Source: an uncultured Collinsella sp. (GTDB lineage: Bacteria; Actinomycetota; Coriobacteriia; Coriobacteriales; Coriobacteriaceae). From it: 35,937 nt of DNA. The DNA lies in contig URKT01000010.1 of the NCBI GenBank assembly GCA_900548495.1, positions 1 to 35,937 on the forward strand, given 5' to 3'. Position numbers and translations under genes: made by a program. Positions within the stretch are counted from its first letter, which is position 1. The number at the start of each line of letters is the position of its first letter. A model generated the notes under the pieces. It had not been told where the DNA came from. It made no database searches and was given only the letters and a program-made list of their open reading frames with translations. Below are positions 7,479 through 16,346 of the stretch, piece by piece.

Positions 7479-7724
7479 TTACTCGGCTGCCTCGTCAGCA
7501 GCGGCCTCGCTCTGGGTGATGTAAGCAGCCTCGGCAACCATGTCGTCGACATTAGCCTTGGCCTGCTCGACCATGTCCTGGTAGCCGTTCTTGATGCGCA
7601 TACCGCACGCAATACCCTGCACGCAGGCATTCTTGACCGGAGCGCTGGTAAGCAGCTTGATGCCGGCCGTGCCAAGCAGAAAACCGCCACCGACAAGCAG
7701 GGTATTGAACGTCGACTTCTTCAT
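7479..7724 (-). CDS. Small DUF6110-like membrane protein ahead of the metal ATPase
   Basis: An 81-residue protein with an N-terminal hydrophobic helix (about 6-25, LLVGGGFLLGTAGIKLL), then CVQGIACGMRIKNGYQDMVE and an acidic Ala/Glu tail. From memory it resembles the DUF6110 family often found beside P-type ATPases. The arrangement recalls the mycobacterial PacL proteins (DUF1490), small membrane partners of CtpC-type ATPases, but the histidine-rich metal-binding end of PacL1 is absent; two cysteines lie just after the helix. The ATG at 7722-7724 has GGGAGAAG upstream. It is the first gene of the operon. A partner or stabiliser role for the ATPase is inference. Confidence 0.82.
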   Translation of the reverse strand: MKKSTFNTLLVGGGFLLGTAGIKLLTSAPVKNACVQGIACGMRIKNGYQDMVEQAKANVDDMVAEAAYITQSEAAADEAAE

Positions 7725-7832
7725 GTTGCTTCTCCCTTTTGCCGCATTGGACGCGGCATGGTGCTTCAGCACCCGAGTAAACAAGTTTGCTCGAGCACGC
7801 TTTTGAAATATCTCAATTTTATCTAACTATCT

Positions 7833-7852
7833 AGGTCAGCCATGGCTAACCT
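7833..7852. promoter_or_regulatory. 20-bp palindrome upstream of the metal ATPase operon
   Basis: AGGTCAGCC-AT-GGCTAACCT has 9-bp arms with one mismatch. It lies 109 bp upstream of the small membrane protein start and overlaps a possible -35 region (TTAGCC, then TAGATA 18 bp later on the minus strand). The half-site AGGTTAGCC is like that of DtxR-family metalloregulator boxes, but the arms are spaced wider than in the classical box. This is an operator candidate only. Confidence 0.5.
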
Positions 7853-7894
7853 TTTGAAAATTAACGATGCGGAGTAACCGATTGCCAATGTGAG

Positions 7895-7911
7895 AAAGGG
7901 ACTGTCCCTTT
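7895..7911 (-). terminator. Short hairpin after the ABC pair
   Basis: AAAGGGA/TCCCTTT with a 3-nt loop lies 9 bp downstream of the stop at 7920. The T-tail on the minus strand is short (TTTCTC), so this is a weak terminator candidate. Confidence 0.45.
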
Positions 7912-7919
7912 GCCCCTTC

Positions 7920-9677
7920 TTACAACTGCCAGGTAGCTGCTTCCTTTTGCAGCGCCACCATGCGGGCGAATTCTCCACCTGCCGCCTTGAGCTGCGCCGG
8001 AGTGCCCTGCTCGACAACCACACCATCCTTGAGTACAACGATTTTGTCGGCATTTTCCACCGTACGCATACGGTGGGCAATAACGATAACCGTCTTACCT
8101 GCAAGCAGACGGGAGAGCGCCTGCTGAACCACGGTCTCGTTCTCCACATCCAAGCTCGCCGTCGCCTCGTCCAACAGCACGATAGGCGCGTCTTTGAGCA
8201 GCGCACGGGCGATAGAGATGCGCTGGCGCTCACCGCCGGACAGCTTGGAGCCGTTCTCGCCGATCATGGTGTCGTAGCCCTGCGGCATGCGGCTCACAAA
8301 CTCGTCGCAGTTGGCGGCACGCGCGGCAGCAAGCACTTCCTCATCGGTGGCATCGCGACGACCAAGACGGATGTTTCCCATCACCGTGTCGTCAAAGAGC
8401 AGCACGTCTTGGAACACAATGGCGTAGTCGCGCAGCAACACCTCGGGATCCACGCTCGCAACATCCACGCCGCCCACGGTGACCGTGCCTTCGGTGGCGT
8501 CCCAAAAGCGCGCGGCCAGGCGGCTCACCGTGGACTTACCGGAGCCCGAAGGACCGACCAGTGCCGTGACCTCGCCTTCCTTGGCGGTAAAGCTCACATC
8601 GGTAAGAACTTTCTCGCCGGCGCGGCCGTCCTCGCCCGCACCATAGCCAAATGCCACATGATCGAACACCACATCGTGGCCCACGGGCTCAAACTGCTCG
8701 CTGCCCCGCGCCACGGGCTCTTCCATGATGGAACGCATGCGCTTGGCCGACGACTCGGCGGCAAACAGCTCGGACATCAGCATCAGCGCCTGATCAAAGG
8801 GCGCATAGATGCGGCTCACCATAAGCAGGAAGGCAAACATCATCAAAAAGTCGACCTGGCCGGAGGCGACCATCGCAGCGCCCGTGACCAACGTGGTGGC
8901 AATCCCCAGGCGCAGGATGGCAAAGGCGGAGTTGACCAAAAGCCCATTGGCGAGCTCGCCCTTGGTGGTCTCGCGCTCCTCGGCATCGATCACGGCGTTG
9001 AGCCCCTCAAGATAATGAGCCTCCTGGTTGGTGGCGCGGATCTCGCGCACGCAGTCGAGCGTCTCCTGGATCGCCTCGGTAACCTTGACCTTCTCGGCAC
9101 GCACATGGTCGAACACCGGGGTCATGGGGCCGCGTGTCAGATACAGCACGGCAAAGGCCACGGGCACGCTCCAAAACGCCGCGATCGCCAGCTGCCAGCA
9201 AAAGAACAGCGACGCCACGAACACAATGGCGCTTGCGATGATGGCACCCCAAAGCTCTCCCAGCACGTGGCTGTAGGCGTGCTCCATGGCCTGGACGTCG
9301 CCCATAATGGTCTCGGTTAAATCGGCCAGATCACGACGGCCAAAAAACGACAGCGGCAGCTTGCGTAAGCGCTCGGCAATCTCCATACGCTGCTTGCCGC
9401 ACTCCTCGTAAAAGATGCAGTAGGTGTAGTAATACTGCTGCCAGTTAGAGGCAAAGAGCAACACGAAAAAGACCAGGAGGCCGCCCACAATCGGCAGGGC
9501 ATCCGGCAGGTCGGCACCGGTGGCGAGATGTTCGACAAAACCGGCCATGACCAGGAACAATAAGCCCATGCCGGCCATGGCAATGAGATTGGTGAGCGCG
9601 GTCCAGAAAATGCCGCGTTTTACGCCGGCGACGCCTTTATCGGATAGGAAATACTTCTTTTGGAATGAGGCGAACAT
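7920..9677 (-). CDS. ABC half-transporter, second of a YbtPQ/IrtAB-like pair
   Basis: Fused membrane (about 1-320) and ATPase (about 340-585) domains, 585 residues, as in type IV ABC exporter-fold proteins. Walker A GPSGSGKST, Q-loop VFQDVLLFDD, signature LSGGERQR, Walker B IVLLDEATASLD and the switch histidine IAHR are all intact. The ATG follows the TAA of the upstream partner with no gap, so the two are coupled and probably form a heterodimer. The AraC regulator and the partner's features point to siderophore or related metal-complex uptake, as in YbtP/YbtQ; drug export cannot be excluded. Confidence 0.88.
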   Translation of the reverse strand: MFASFQKKYFLSDKGVAGVKRGIFWTALTNLIAMAGMGLLFLVMAGFVEHLATGADLPDALPIVGGLLVFFVLLFASNWQQYYYTYCIFYEECGKQRMEIAERLRKLPLSFFGRRDLADLTETIMGDVQAMEHAYSHVLGELWGAIIASAIVFVASLFFCWQLAIAAFWSVPVAFAVLYLTRGPMTPVFDHVRAEKVKVTEAIQETLDCVREIRATNQEAHYLEGLNAVIDAEERETTKGELANGLLVNSAFAILRLGIATTLVTGAAMVASGQVDFLMMFAFLLMVSRIYAPFDQALMLMSELFAAESSAKRMRSIMEEPVARGSEQFEPVGHDVVFDHVAFGYGAGEDGRAGEKVLTDVSFTAKEGEVTALVGPSGSGKSTVSRLAARFWDATEGTVTVGGVDVASVDPEVLLRDYAIVFQDVLLFDDTVMGNIRLGRRDATDEEVLAAARAANCDEFVSRMPQGYDTMIGENGSKLSGGERQRISIARALLKDAPIVLLDEATASLDVENETVVQQALSRLLAGKTVIVIAHRMRTVENADKIVVLKDGVVVEQGTPAQLKAAGGEFARMVALQKEAATWQL

Positions 9678-11501
9678 TTAGGCCTCGCCTCCCTTCGCAG
9701 CGGCGACATCCGCGGCAGCAGTGATCTTCCAGCTCGCGGCCTGTTCGTATTCGGCCCACATCTTGGCGTATAGACCGTTTTGGGACAGCAGCTCGGCATG
9801 GGTGCCAGCCTCCTGCACACTACCCTGGTTGAGCACCACGATCTTGTCGGCCCCCACCACGGTCGAAAGCCGGTGCGCGATCATAATGACCGTGCGACCC
9901 GCCGCCAGTTTGCTAAAGGCGCGCTGGATGAGCGCCTCGTTCTCGGGGTCGGCAAAGGCTGTGGCCTCGTCGAGCACCACGATGGGCGCGTCCTTAAGGA
10001 TTGCGCGGGCGAGTGCCACGCGCTGGACCTCGCCACCCGAAAGGTACGCCCCGCCGGCGCCGAGCATGGTGTCGATGCCCTGCGGGAGCTTGGCCACGAT
10101 ATCGTCGCACTGGGACGCGGAGAGGGCCGCGCGCACTTCGTCGTCAGTGGCTCCAGGCTTGGAGGCGCGCACGTTGTCGGCAAGTGTTTGTCGGAACAGC
10201 TGGTTGGTCTGGAACACGAAGGCAACCTGGTCCATGAGCTCGTGCGGGTCCATGTCGCGAACGTCCACACCGCCTACGAGCACTCGACCTGCGGAAACAT
10301 CCCAAAAACGAGGAATCAGGCTTGCGCAGGTTGACTTACCGCCGCCCGAGGGACCCACCAACGCAAGGGTGCTACCTGCGGGAACGCTAAAGCTCACATG
10401 ATCGACGGCAGGCGCTTCGGCACCCTCGTAGGTAAAGCTCACGTCCTCAAAGCGCACATCGCTACCAACAGGATGCTTGGGCTGGGCAGGCACGGAGAGC
10501 TGCTTGGAATCCATAACGCTTCGGATACGCGCCAGCGAATCGGCACTCATCTGAGACGCCTCGCCCACAAACATAAGCTTGGTCATGGCCGTCGGCACCA
10601 CGGCCGAAAAGATCGCGTAAAACGTAAAATTGACCATAAAGTGCGCGAAGTCCGTCTCGCCCGGCGCCAGCAGCAGCGCCACAGGCAAAAGGAATGCCAC
10701 AAGACCATTGAGCGCGGTAAGGTTGAGCACCTGTGGACCTCGGCAGAACGTGCCCGCATAGCTTTGCGCCATGTCGGCGTATTCGGCGATCGCATCGTGG
10801 AAGGCCTTAAAGGAGTAGACCGTCTGCTGGAATACCTTGACCACGGGGATACCGCGTACGTATTCGGTGCCGGTCTTGTTCATCTTGACCAGCGCGCCCA
10901 TGTAGGCCTTCATAAACTCGCCGCCCTTGCCGCCCATCATGGCGGCCATGGCGCAAAACGAAACGACGACCGAGATTAAGCATGCCGCGCCCAAACGCCA
11001 ATCGAGGGCAAATAGCAGCACAAGCAGGCCCACGACCATGGCGGTGGCACCGGCGATATCGGGCAGCATGTGCGCGAGCAGCGTCTCGGTGGAGGCGGCA
11101 CAGCCGTCTACGATACGGCGCAGCTCACCGGTGGCGTGCGTGTCAAAGTAGCCGAGCGGCAGCTTAAGCAGATGCTCGCTCGTAGCCTTGCGGATATTGG
11201 ATGCGCAGCGAAACGCGGACAGGTGCGTGCACATGAGTCCCACGAAATAGACCACGATGCTTGCCAGGGCAAAACCAACAGCCCACCAACCATACATTGC
11301 GATGTCGGCGGCCTCGCTCCAGTTGGGCGCCACGGCAATCAGGTCTCGCGCAACAAGCCAGATGCACACGTACGGGCCAAAGCTCAACAGCTGCGAGAAC
11401 GCCGAGAGGGCCATGCCCAAATACGTTAGGAATTTGCGGTCGCCGGCATATGCAAGCAGCTCGCCGATACCGCCACCTTCCTTTTTCGATCCCTTTGCCA
11501 T
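9678..11501 (-). CDS. ABC half-transporter, first of a YbtPQ/IrtAB-like pair
   Basis: 607 residues from the ATG at 11499-11501, which has AAAGGA upstream; the open frame continues upstream through the AraC promoter and gene, but that part is not coding. Six membrane segments precede the ATPase domain. Walker A is GPSGGGKST, the signature LSGGEVQR, Walker B IVVLDEATAFADPENE and the switch IAHRLSTV; all catalytic residues are present. The D-loop wording TAFADPENE is typical, in my experience, of IrtA/YbtP-type transporters, which import metal-siderophores despite an exporter fold. It is divergent from the AraC-family gene with a 114-bp gap. Iron or metallophore uptake is the best guess. Confidence 0.87.
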   Translation of the reverse strand: MAKGSKKEGGGIGELLAYAGDRKFLTYLGMALSAFSQLLSFGPYVCIWLVARDLIAVAPNWSEAADIAMYGWWAVGFALASIVVYFVGLMCTHLSAFRCASNIRKATSEHLLKLPLGYFDTHATGELRRIVDGCAASTETLLAHMLPDIAGATAMVVGLLVLLFALDWRLGAACLISVVVSFCAMAAMMGGKGGEFMKAYMGALVKMNKTGTEYVRGIPVVKVFQQTVYSFKAFHDAIAEYADMAQSYAGTFCRGPQVLNLTALNGLVAFLLPVALLLAPGETDFAHFMVNFTFYAIFSAVVPTAMTKLMFVGEASQMSADSLARIRSVMDSKQLSVPAQPKHPVGSDVRFEDVSFTYEGAEAPAVDHVSFSVPAGSTLALVGPSGGGKSTCASLIPRFWDVSAGRVLVGGVDVRDMDPHELMDQVAFVFQTNQLFRQTLADNVRASKPGATDDEVRAALSASQCDDIVAKLPQGIDTMLGAGGAYLSGGEVQRVALARAILKDAPIVVLDEATAFADPENEALIQRAFSKLAAGRTVIMIAHRLSTVVGADKIVVLNQGSVQEAGTHAELLSQNGLYAKMWAEYEQAASWKITAAADVAAAKGGEA

Positions 11502-11615
11502 GAGATTCCTTTCTAACGGCTTGAGAGTTAACCGTAAGAAACTTATCATGGGCGTGTTAGCCAAGACACACAATCGAGGCAGGCGTGGACGTTTCTGCAA
11601 AGGAAGGGGACGCTT

Positions 11616-12620
11616 TTGAAAATGCGGCGGGCAGCAACCGATATAACCGAGCTCTACGCACCGCAGTTTGAGCAGTTTGGTCTGCAGCTTTCCGGCAAGG
11701 GCGCCGTCTTTACCGGCGAGGTGGCAAACGATCGGGCGCACGGACGCGCATGGATCATGCCCCTCTCCCCCACCTGCATCGTCATGGAGCATTTCATTAC
11801 CCCGACGCACAACATGCTCTTGGCCGAGTACACACCCGAACCGTACGCGTGTGTGAGCGAGGTCAGCGCGCCCACGCTCATGTGCATGCCCGAAGCCGGC
11901 ATAACGCCTGCGAACCTCAAGCCGCTGCATGGACCGTGGCCAAACAGCGCGATCTGCAGCTTTGTCCAAGATAGCTGCGGTGAGGAGCTAAGCCCGCTGT
12001 TTGCGGGGCAGCTCTATCACTCGCGCTCGGTGCTCTTTTTGCCCGGTTATTTTGACGAGTTGGAGCATCGCTATCCCGCCGAGTTCGCGGGGGTCTTTGA
12101 GGCGTTTGCCGAGTCATGGCACGAGGAGGCAGCGTCTGCCATCTGCCACGCACTACGCCGAATCAACGAGGACCGCGCTCGCGCCGTAGGCGGGCATGTC
12201 TATATGCAGGGCATCGTGGAGACCATGGTCGCGGAGCTCGCCTGTTCGCGCGCGGCCCACAGGCAAGCGCAGCAAGCGACAGACACGCGCGCCAGCGTTA
12301 CCATTGCCCAAGAGGCGGCGAGCCTTGTGGAGCGCTCGCTCGACAAGGGCAGACATGTGAGCATCAACGAGGTGGCCGAGGCGCTCTTCTCAAGCCGCTC
12401 CAAGCTATGCGCCACCTTTAAAGCCCAAACCGGCGAGTCCCTGGGCGCCTACATACGAAGGCGCCGCATGGAGCGGGCACAGGACCTTTTGACCGACAAC
12501 TCGCTTACGATAGCGCAGGTGGCAGAGCGGCTCGATTATCCTCAACAGGCCGCCTTCGCCCAAGCCTTCAAGCAATACACCGGCACCACCCCCACCGCCT
12601 GGCGTTCCCAACATATATAA
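11616..12620 (+). CDS. AraC-family transcriptional regulator
   Basis: 334 residues. The N-terminal part (about 1-220) is a sensor domain I cannot assign. The C-terminal 100 residues hold two helix-turn-helix motifs, SINEVAEALFSSRSKLCATF and TIAQVAERLDYPQQAAFAQA, followed by the family end KQYTGTTPTAWR. I prefer TTG at 11616 as start because AAGGAAGGGG lies about 6 nt upstream; ATG at 11622 is the alternative. It is transcribed away from the ABC pair and, as with YbtA next to ybtPQ, probably controls it in response to a small molecule such as a siderophore. The inducer is unknown. Confidence 0.9.
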   Translation: MKMRRAATDITELYAPQFEQFGLQLSGKGAVFTGEVANDRAHGRAWIMPLSPTCIVMEHFITPTHNMLLAEYTPEPYACVSEVSAPTLMCMPEAGITPANLKPLHGPWPNSAICSFVQDSCGEELSPLFAGQLYHSRSVLFLPGYFDELEHRYPAEFAGVFEAFAESWHEEAASAICHALRRINEDRARAVGGHVYMQGIVETMVAELACSRAAHRQAQQATDTRASVTIAQEAASLVERSLDKGRHVSINEVAEALFSSRSKLCATFKAQTGESLGAYIRRRRMERAQDLLTDNSLTIAQVAERLDYPQQAAFAQAFKQYTGTTPTAWRSQHI

Positions 12621-12621
12621 A

Positions 12622-12650
12622 GAATGAGGGCGCCATCGGCGCCCTCATTC
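12622..12650 (+). terminator. Hairpin after the AraC-family gene
   Basis: A 13-bp perfect stem (12622-12634 with 12638-12650) with a 3-nt loop immediately follows the stop codon. No T-run is present downstream, so its strength is uncertain. Confidence 0.6.
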
Positions 12651-12844
12651 ACCAAATTCAATCCAGCCCACCTGACCCGAAAGGCTGAGTCGCCACGAAA
12701 CCCGGGGCCCCGGCAGGGCGGGTGCTTGCTCAAAATGAGTTCCGCACGCAAAGAAGGCCACTTAATGTGGCCTTCGTCTTGCATAGGACTGTTTGAAATT
12801 TGGAGGAAACACCCCGGCGACTCGGGGCTTCCACGGCCTCGCAG
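12651..12844. other. Intergenic region between araC-like gene and gatB
   Basis: No gene is seen. It holds a 9-bp hairpin (12753-12775) with TTCTTTG following on the minus strand, a terminator candidate for gatB. A short CCCCG/CGGGG hairpin lies close to the gatB stop (about 12813-12828). Confidence 0.6.
12753..12775 (-). terminator. Terminator candidate for gatCAB
   Basis: GAAGGCCAC (12753-12761) pairs perfectly with 12767-12775 around a 5-nt loop; minus-strand tail TTTG follows. It is about 70 bp after the gatB stop. Confidence 0.5.
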
Positions 12845-14521
12845 CTACGAGAGCGACGTTCTCAGCAACTCGTTGAAGAGCTTCGGGTTGCCCTTGCCGC
12901 GGCTCGCCTTCATGCACTGGCCCACCAAAAAGCCGATAACCTTCTGGTTGCCGTCACGATACTGCTGCGCCTGATCGGCACAGTTAGCCAGCACCTCGTC
13001 CACGATCGGCTGCAACGCACCGGCATCGCTCACCTGACGCATACCACGCTCGTCGACGATCTTGTTGGGGTCGTCACCGGTCTGGGCCATGGCCTCAAAG
13101 ACCTCGTGCGCCTGGTTGGAGCTGATGGCATCGGTCACCAGCAGCTTGGCCAGCGCTGCTACCTGAGCCGGCGCGATGCCGGACTCGGCGAGCGACACGC
13201 CTGCGCTCTTAAGGTAGGCGATCATCTCGTTGACCAGCAGGTTTGCGACCGTCTGGGCCTCCTTGCCAGCCATACCGGCAGCGGCAGCCTCAAAGAACTC
13301 GGCAAACTCGGGGTCGCCCGCGATCTGCTCGGCATCGGCCGCCTTAATACCAAAGTCGGTCTCAAAACGGGCGCGCTTGGCATCGGGCAGCTCGGGAATC
13401 TCGCCACGGCAGCGGTCGATGAACTCGTCGTCCAGATCGAACGGCGCCAGATCGGGATCGGGGAACAGGCGATAGTCGTCGGCCGTCTCCTTCACACGCA
13501 TAACCACGGTGCGCTTACGGCTGGGCTCCCAGTGGCGGGTCTCCTGATAGATGATTCCGCCCTCCTCGAGCACCTCGGCCTGACGGCAAATCTCGTAGGC
13601 AAGGCCGTCGTGCAGGCTCTTAAACGAGTTGAGGTTCTTGAGCTCGGTCTTGGTGCCCAGCTTGGTCTCGCCGCGGCGGCGCAGCGACACGTTGCCGTCG
13701 CAGCGCATGGAACCCTTCTCCATGGAGCAGTCCGAAATGCCCAGCGTCACAAAGATGCGACGGAGCTTCTCCATAAACAGGCGCGCTTCCTCGGGCGTGC
13801 GCAGATCGGGCTCGGTGACGAGCTCAATCAGCGGCGTGCCGCAGCGGTTGTAGTCGACGAGCGACTCGGCAGCGGCGGTAATGCGACCCTCGGCACCGCC
13901 CACGTGCACCATCTTGGCGGCGTCCTCCTCCATGTGGATGCGCAGAATGCGGATGGGCACCGTGTAGGAACCGTCCTCGCGACGCTCGGGCATCTGCAGG
14001 TTGGACGCGTCATAGCTGGCCAGGTGGCCGGCGCGCTGATTGCCTTCGCGCATGGTCGACGTCATGGACGTGGACAGGCCCTCGGCATTGGCCGAGGCGC
14101 TCGCCAGGCTCTGGGCCTCGGCCTCGCCAAACGCGCAGTCGGGGCGCTCGGCGGCACCGCGACCGGTCACGTCCAGGTCCAGGTGACCGTACATGGCAAA
14201 GGCGACCGGGCCCTGCGTGGTCTGGAAGTTCTTGGCCATATCGGGATAGAAGTAGTGCTTGCGGTAGAACATCGAGTGGCGCTGGATCTCGCAGTTGGTG
14301 GCGAGACCCGCCTTGACGATGCTCTCGATGGCACGCTTGTTGGGCACCGGCAGGGCGCCGGGCAGGCCCAGGCACACCGGGCACACGTTGGCGTTGGGCT
14401 CGTCATCGTGGCTGAGCTTGCAGTTGCAGAACATCTTGGTATCGAGTGCGGTGAGCTCGGTATGGATCTCCAGGCCGATCACGGCCTCCCAATCCTGCAG
14501 GACTTCGGAAAGCTCCTTCAT
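12845..14521 (-). CDS. gatB: Aspartyl/glutamyl-tRNA amidotransferase subunit B
   Basis: GatB binds the mischarged tRNA and holds the kinase site of the GatCAB complex, which converts Glu-tRNAGln and/or Asp-tRNAAsn to the amide form using ammonia from GatA. Conserved parts are VIGLEIHTEL, a zinc-type cysteine pair set (CNC and CPVCLG), RKHYFYPDMAKNFQ, HMEEDAAK, GTPLIELVTEPD, and the C-terminal YqeY-like tail with GFLVGQCMKASRGKGNP. At 558 residues it is longer than the usual 475-500; the excess is an insert of about 60 residues (about 120-180) before RILRIHMEED. The ATG overlaps the gatA stop by one base (TAATG). Confidence 0.97.
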   Translation of the reverse strand: MKELSEVLQDWEAVIGLEIHTELTALDTKMFCNCKLSHDDEPNANVCPVCLGLPGALPVPNKRAIESIVKAGLATNCEIQRHSMFYRKHYFYPDMAKNFQTTQGPVAFAMYGHLDLDVTGRGAAERPDCAFGEAEAQSLASASANAEGLSTSMTSTMREGNQRAGHLASYDASNLQMPERREDGSYTVPIRILRIHMEEDAAKMVHVGGAEGRITAAAESLVDYNRCGTPLIELVTEPDLRTPEEARLFMEKLRRIFVTLGISDCSMEKGSMRCDGNVSLRRRGETKLGTKTELKNLNSFKSLHDGLAYEICRQAEVLEEGGIIYQETRHWEPSRKRTVVMRVKETADDYRLFPDPDLAPFDLDDEFIDRCRGEIPELPDAKRARFETDFGIKAADAEQIAGDPEFAEFFEAAAAGMAGKEAQTVANLLVNEMIAYLKSAGVSLAESGIAPAQVAALAKLLVTDAISSNQAHEVFEAMAQTGDDPNKIVDERGMRQVSDAGALQPIVDEVLANCADQAQQYRDGNQKVIGFLVGQCMKASRGKGNPKLFNELLRTSLS

Positions 14522-16035
14522 TACAGCTCGCCTCCCTTCCCGGCAAAATCGGGCGCGACGGAAAGCGCGGGCGCACCCGTGGCGGCATCGGAAAAGCCGC
14601 GCTCCAGGGCGCGGGCAAACGTGAGCAGCTGACGGTCCTTAAAGGCAGGACCAACCAGCTGGGCAGAAACGGGCAGCTGAGTATCCTCGCCCAGGCCCAG
14701 CGGCACCGAGATACCACCGTTGCCGCAAATGTTGAGCGAGATGGTGTACAGGTCGGAGAGGTACATCTGCGTGGGGTCGCTGATCTCGCCAAACTTAAAG
14801 GCCGTGCGCGGCGAGGCGGGCATGAGGATGGTGTCCACCTTGGCATACGCGGCGTCGTAGTCCTGCGTGATGAGCGTGCGGGCCTTCTGCGCAGCGTAGT
14901 AGTACTTGTCGTACACGCCCGAGCTCAGCAGGTAGGCGCCGAGCATCTGACGGCGCTTGGCCTCGGCGCCAAAGCCGTGGGCGCGCGAAAGCGAGCTCTG
15001 GTCGGACAGGTTGGCGCAGCCCTCCTCCTGGTAGCCGTAGCGAATGCCGTCGAAACGGGCCAGGTTGGAGAATGCCTCGGCCGGGCCGATGACGTAGTAG
15101 GCAGCGATGGCGGCGTCCAGGTGCGGCAGGTCGACCTCGACCAGCTCGGCGCCCTGGTTCTGCAGCTCCTGGGCAGCGCGCTGAACAGCGGCCTTGACCT
15201 CGGGCGTCAGGCCCTCAGCCTCCATAAACGCAGGAATGATGCCCACGCGCTTGCCCTCGATGCTGTCGTTGAGATGCTCGGTAAAGTCTACGGCGCAATC
15301 CTGGCTGGTGCAGTCGTACGGATCATGGCCCGCGCCGGTAAGCGCGTTCATGGCCAGCGCGACGTCCTCGACCGTGCGGCCGAAGGGGCCCACCTGGTCG
15401 AGCGACGAGCCAAAGGCAACCACGCCGTAACGGCTCACGGCGCCATACGTGGGCTTAAAGCCCACCACGCCGCACAGCGACGCCGGCTGGCGGATGGAGC
15501 CGCCGGTGTCCGAACCCAGCGAGAGCGCGACCTCGCCCGCGGCGACGGCGGCAGCGGAGCCGCCCGAGGAGCCGCCGGGCACGCGCTCGGTATCCCAGGG
15601 ATTGTTGGTACGGTGGAACGCCGAGCTCTCGGTAGAGCTACCAAAGGCAAACTCGTCCATGTTGGCCTTGCCCATGGGCAGGCAGCCGGCATCGAGCATA
15701 CGCTGGACGCAGGTGGCGGTGTAGACGCTCTGGTAGTCCTCGAGCATGCGGGAAGCACAGGTGGTGCGCGTGCCCACGAGGTTCATGTTGTCCTTGATGG
15801 CCAGCGGCACGCCCGCGAGCGGGGGCAGCGGCTTGCCTGCGGCACGGTCGGCATCCACGCGCGCAGCGGCCTCGAGCGCGAGCTCGGGCGCCACCTGCAG
15901 GAATGCCTGGACCCCGCCCTCGCGCGCCTCGATGGCCTCGAGCGAGGCCCGCGCGACCTCGGTAGCAGAGAAATCGCCGGCGGCAACGTGCGCAGCCAGC
16001 TGCGCGGCGGTGAATCGATCGAGATTGAGCTTCAT
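14521..16035 (-). CDS. gatA: Aspartyl/glutamyl-tRNA amidotransferase subunit A
   Basis: GatA is the glutaminase of GatCAB, an amidase-signature enzyme that releases ammonia for GatB. At 504 residues it is close to the family norm. The catalytic triad is Lys81 (GVPLAIKDN), cis-Ser156 in GGSSGGS and nucleophile Ser180 in GSDTGGSIRQP. The start is the ATG overlapping the gatC stop (TAATG at 16033-16037). It is in the gatC-gatA-gatB operon and translationally coupled on both sides. Confidence 0.98.
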   Translation of the reverse strand: MKLNLDRFTAAQLAAHVAAGDFSATEVARASLEAIEAREGGVQAFLQVAPELALEAAARVDADRAAGKPLPPLAGVPLAIKDNMNLVGTRTTCASRMLEDYQSVYTATCVQRMLDAGCLPMGKANMDEFAFGSSTESSAFHRTNNPWDTERVPGGSSGGSAAAVAAGEVALSLGSDTGGSIRQPASLCGVVGFKPTYGAVSRYGVVAFGSSLDQVGPFGRTVEDVALAMNALTGAGHDPYDCTSQDCAVDFTEHLNDSIEGKRVGIIPAFMEAEGLTPEVKAAVQRAAQELQNQGAELVEVDLPHLDAAIAAYYVIGPAEAFSNLARFDGIRYGYQEEGCANLSDQSSLSRAHGFGAEAKRRQMLGAYLLSSGVYDKYYYAAQKARTLITQDYDAAYAKVDTILMPASPRTAFKFGEISDPTQMYLSDLYTISLNICGNGGISVPLGLGEDTQLPVSAQLVGPAFKDRQLLTFARALERGFSDAATGAPALSVAPDFAGKGGEL

Positions 16036-16346
16036 TACTCGCTCTCCCCCTCTCCCAAAATGGACGGCACGCGGAAGTAGCGGTCGCGCGCGCTGCCGGC
16101 GTTTTCGAGCGCGACGTCGAGCGGCAGGTCGCGCTCGGGCTCGCGCAGGTCGTCGCCCATCACGTTGGACAGGCTTCCGATGGGATGGAACGTGGGCTCC
16201 ACGTCGGGCAAGTCATATTGCAGGACGGGCTCGAGCATCTGGACGGCGTCGTTCATGTAGGACGTCATCTGGGCGAGCTCGTCATCGGTCAGTGCGATCT
16301 TTGCGTACTCGGCGATGCCGCGCACGTCTTTCTCGCTGAGTGCCAT
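16035..16346 (-). CDS. gatC: Aspartyl/glutamyl-tRNA amidotransferase subunit C
   Basis: GatC is the small clamp that stabilises the GatA-GatB interface. 103 residues from the ATG at 16344-16346, which has GGAAGGGAG upstream; six more codons upstream are open but would remove this ribosome-binding site. The opening ALSEKDVRGIAEYAKIALTD and the later segment LREPERDLPLDVALENA match the family. It is the first gene of the operon. A TATACT -10 candidate lies at 16382-16387 on the minus strand, without a clear -35. Confidence 0.95.
   Translation of the reverse strand: MALSEKDVRGIAEYAKIALTDDELAQMTSYMNDAVQMLEPVLQYDLPDVEPTFHPIGSLSNVMGDDLREPERDLPLDVALENAGSARDRYFRVPSILGEGESE

Noticed and set aside
11502..11969. 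N-terminal extension of the 9678 ABC gene
   Set aside because: It is antisense to the AraC-family gene and its promoter; the ATG at 11499-11501 has AAAGGA and fits the family.
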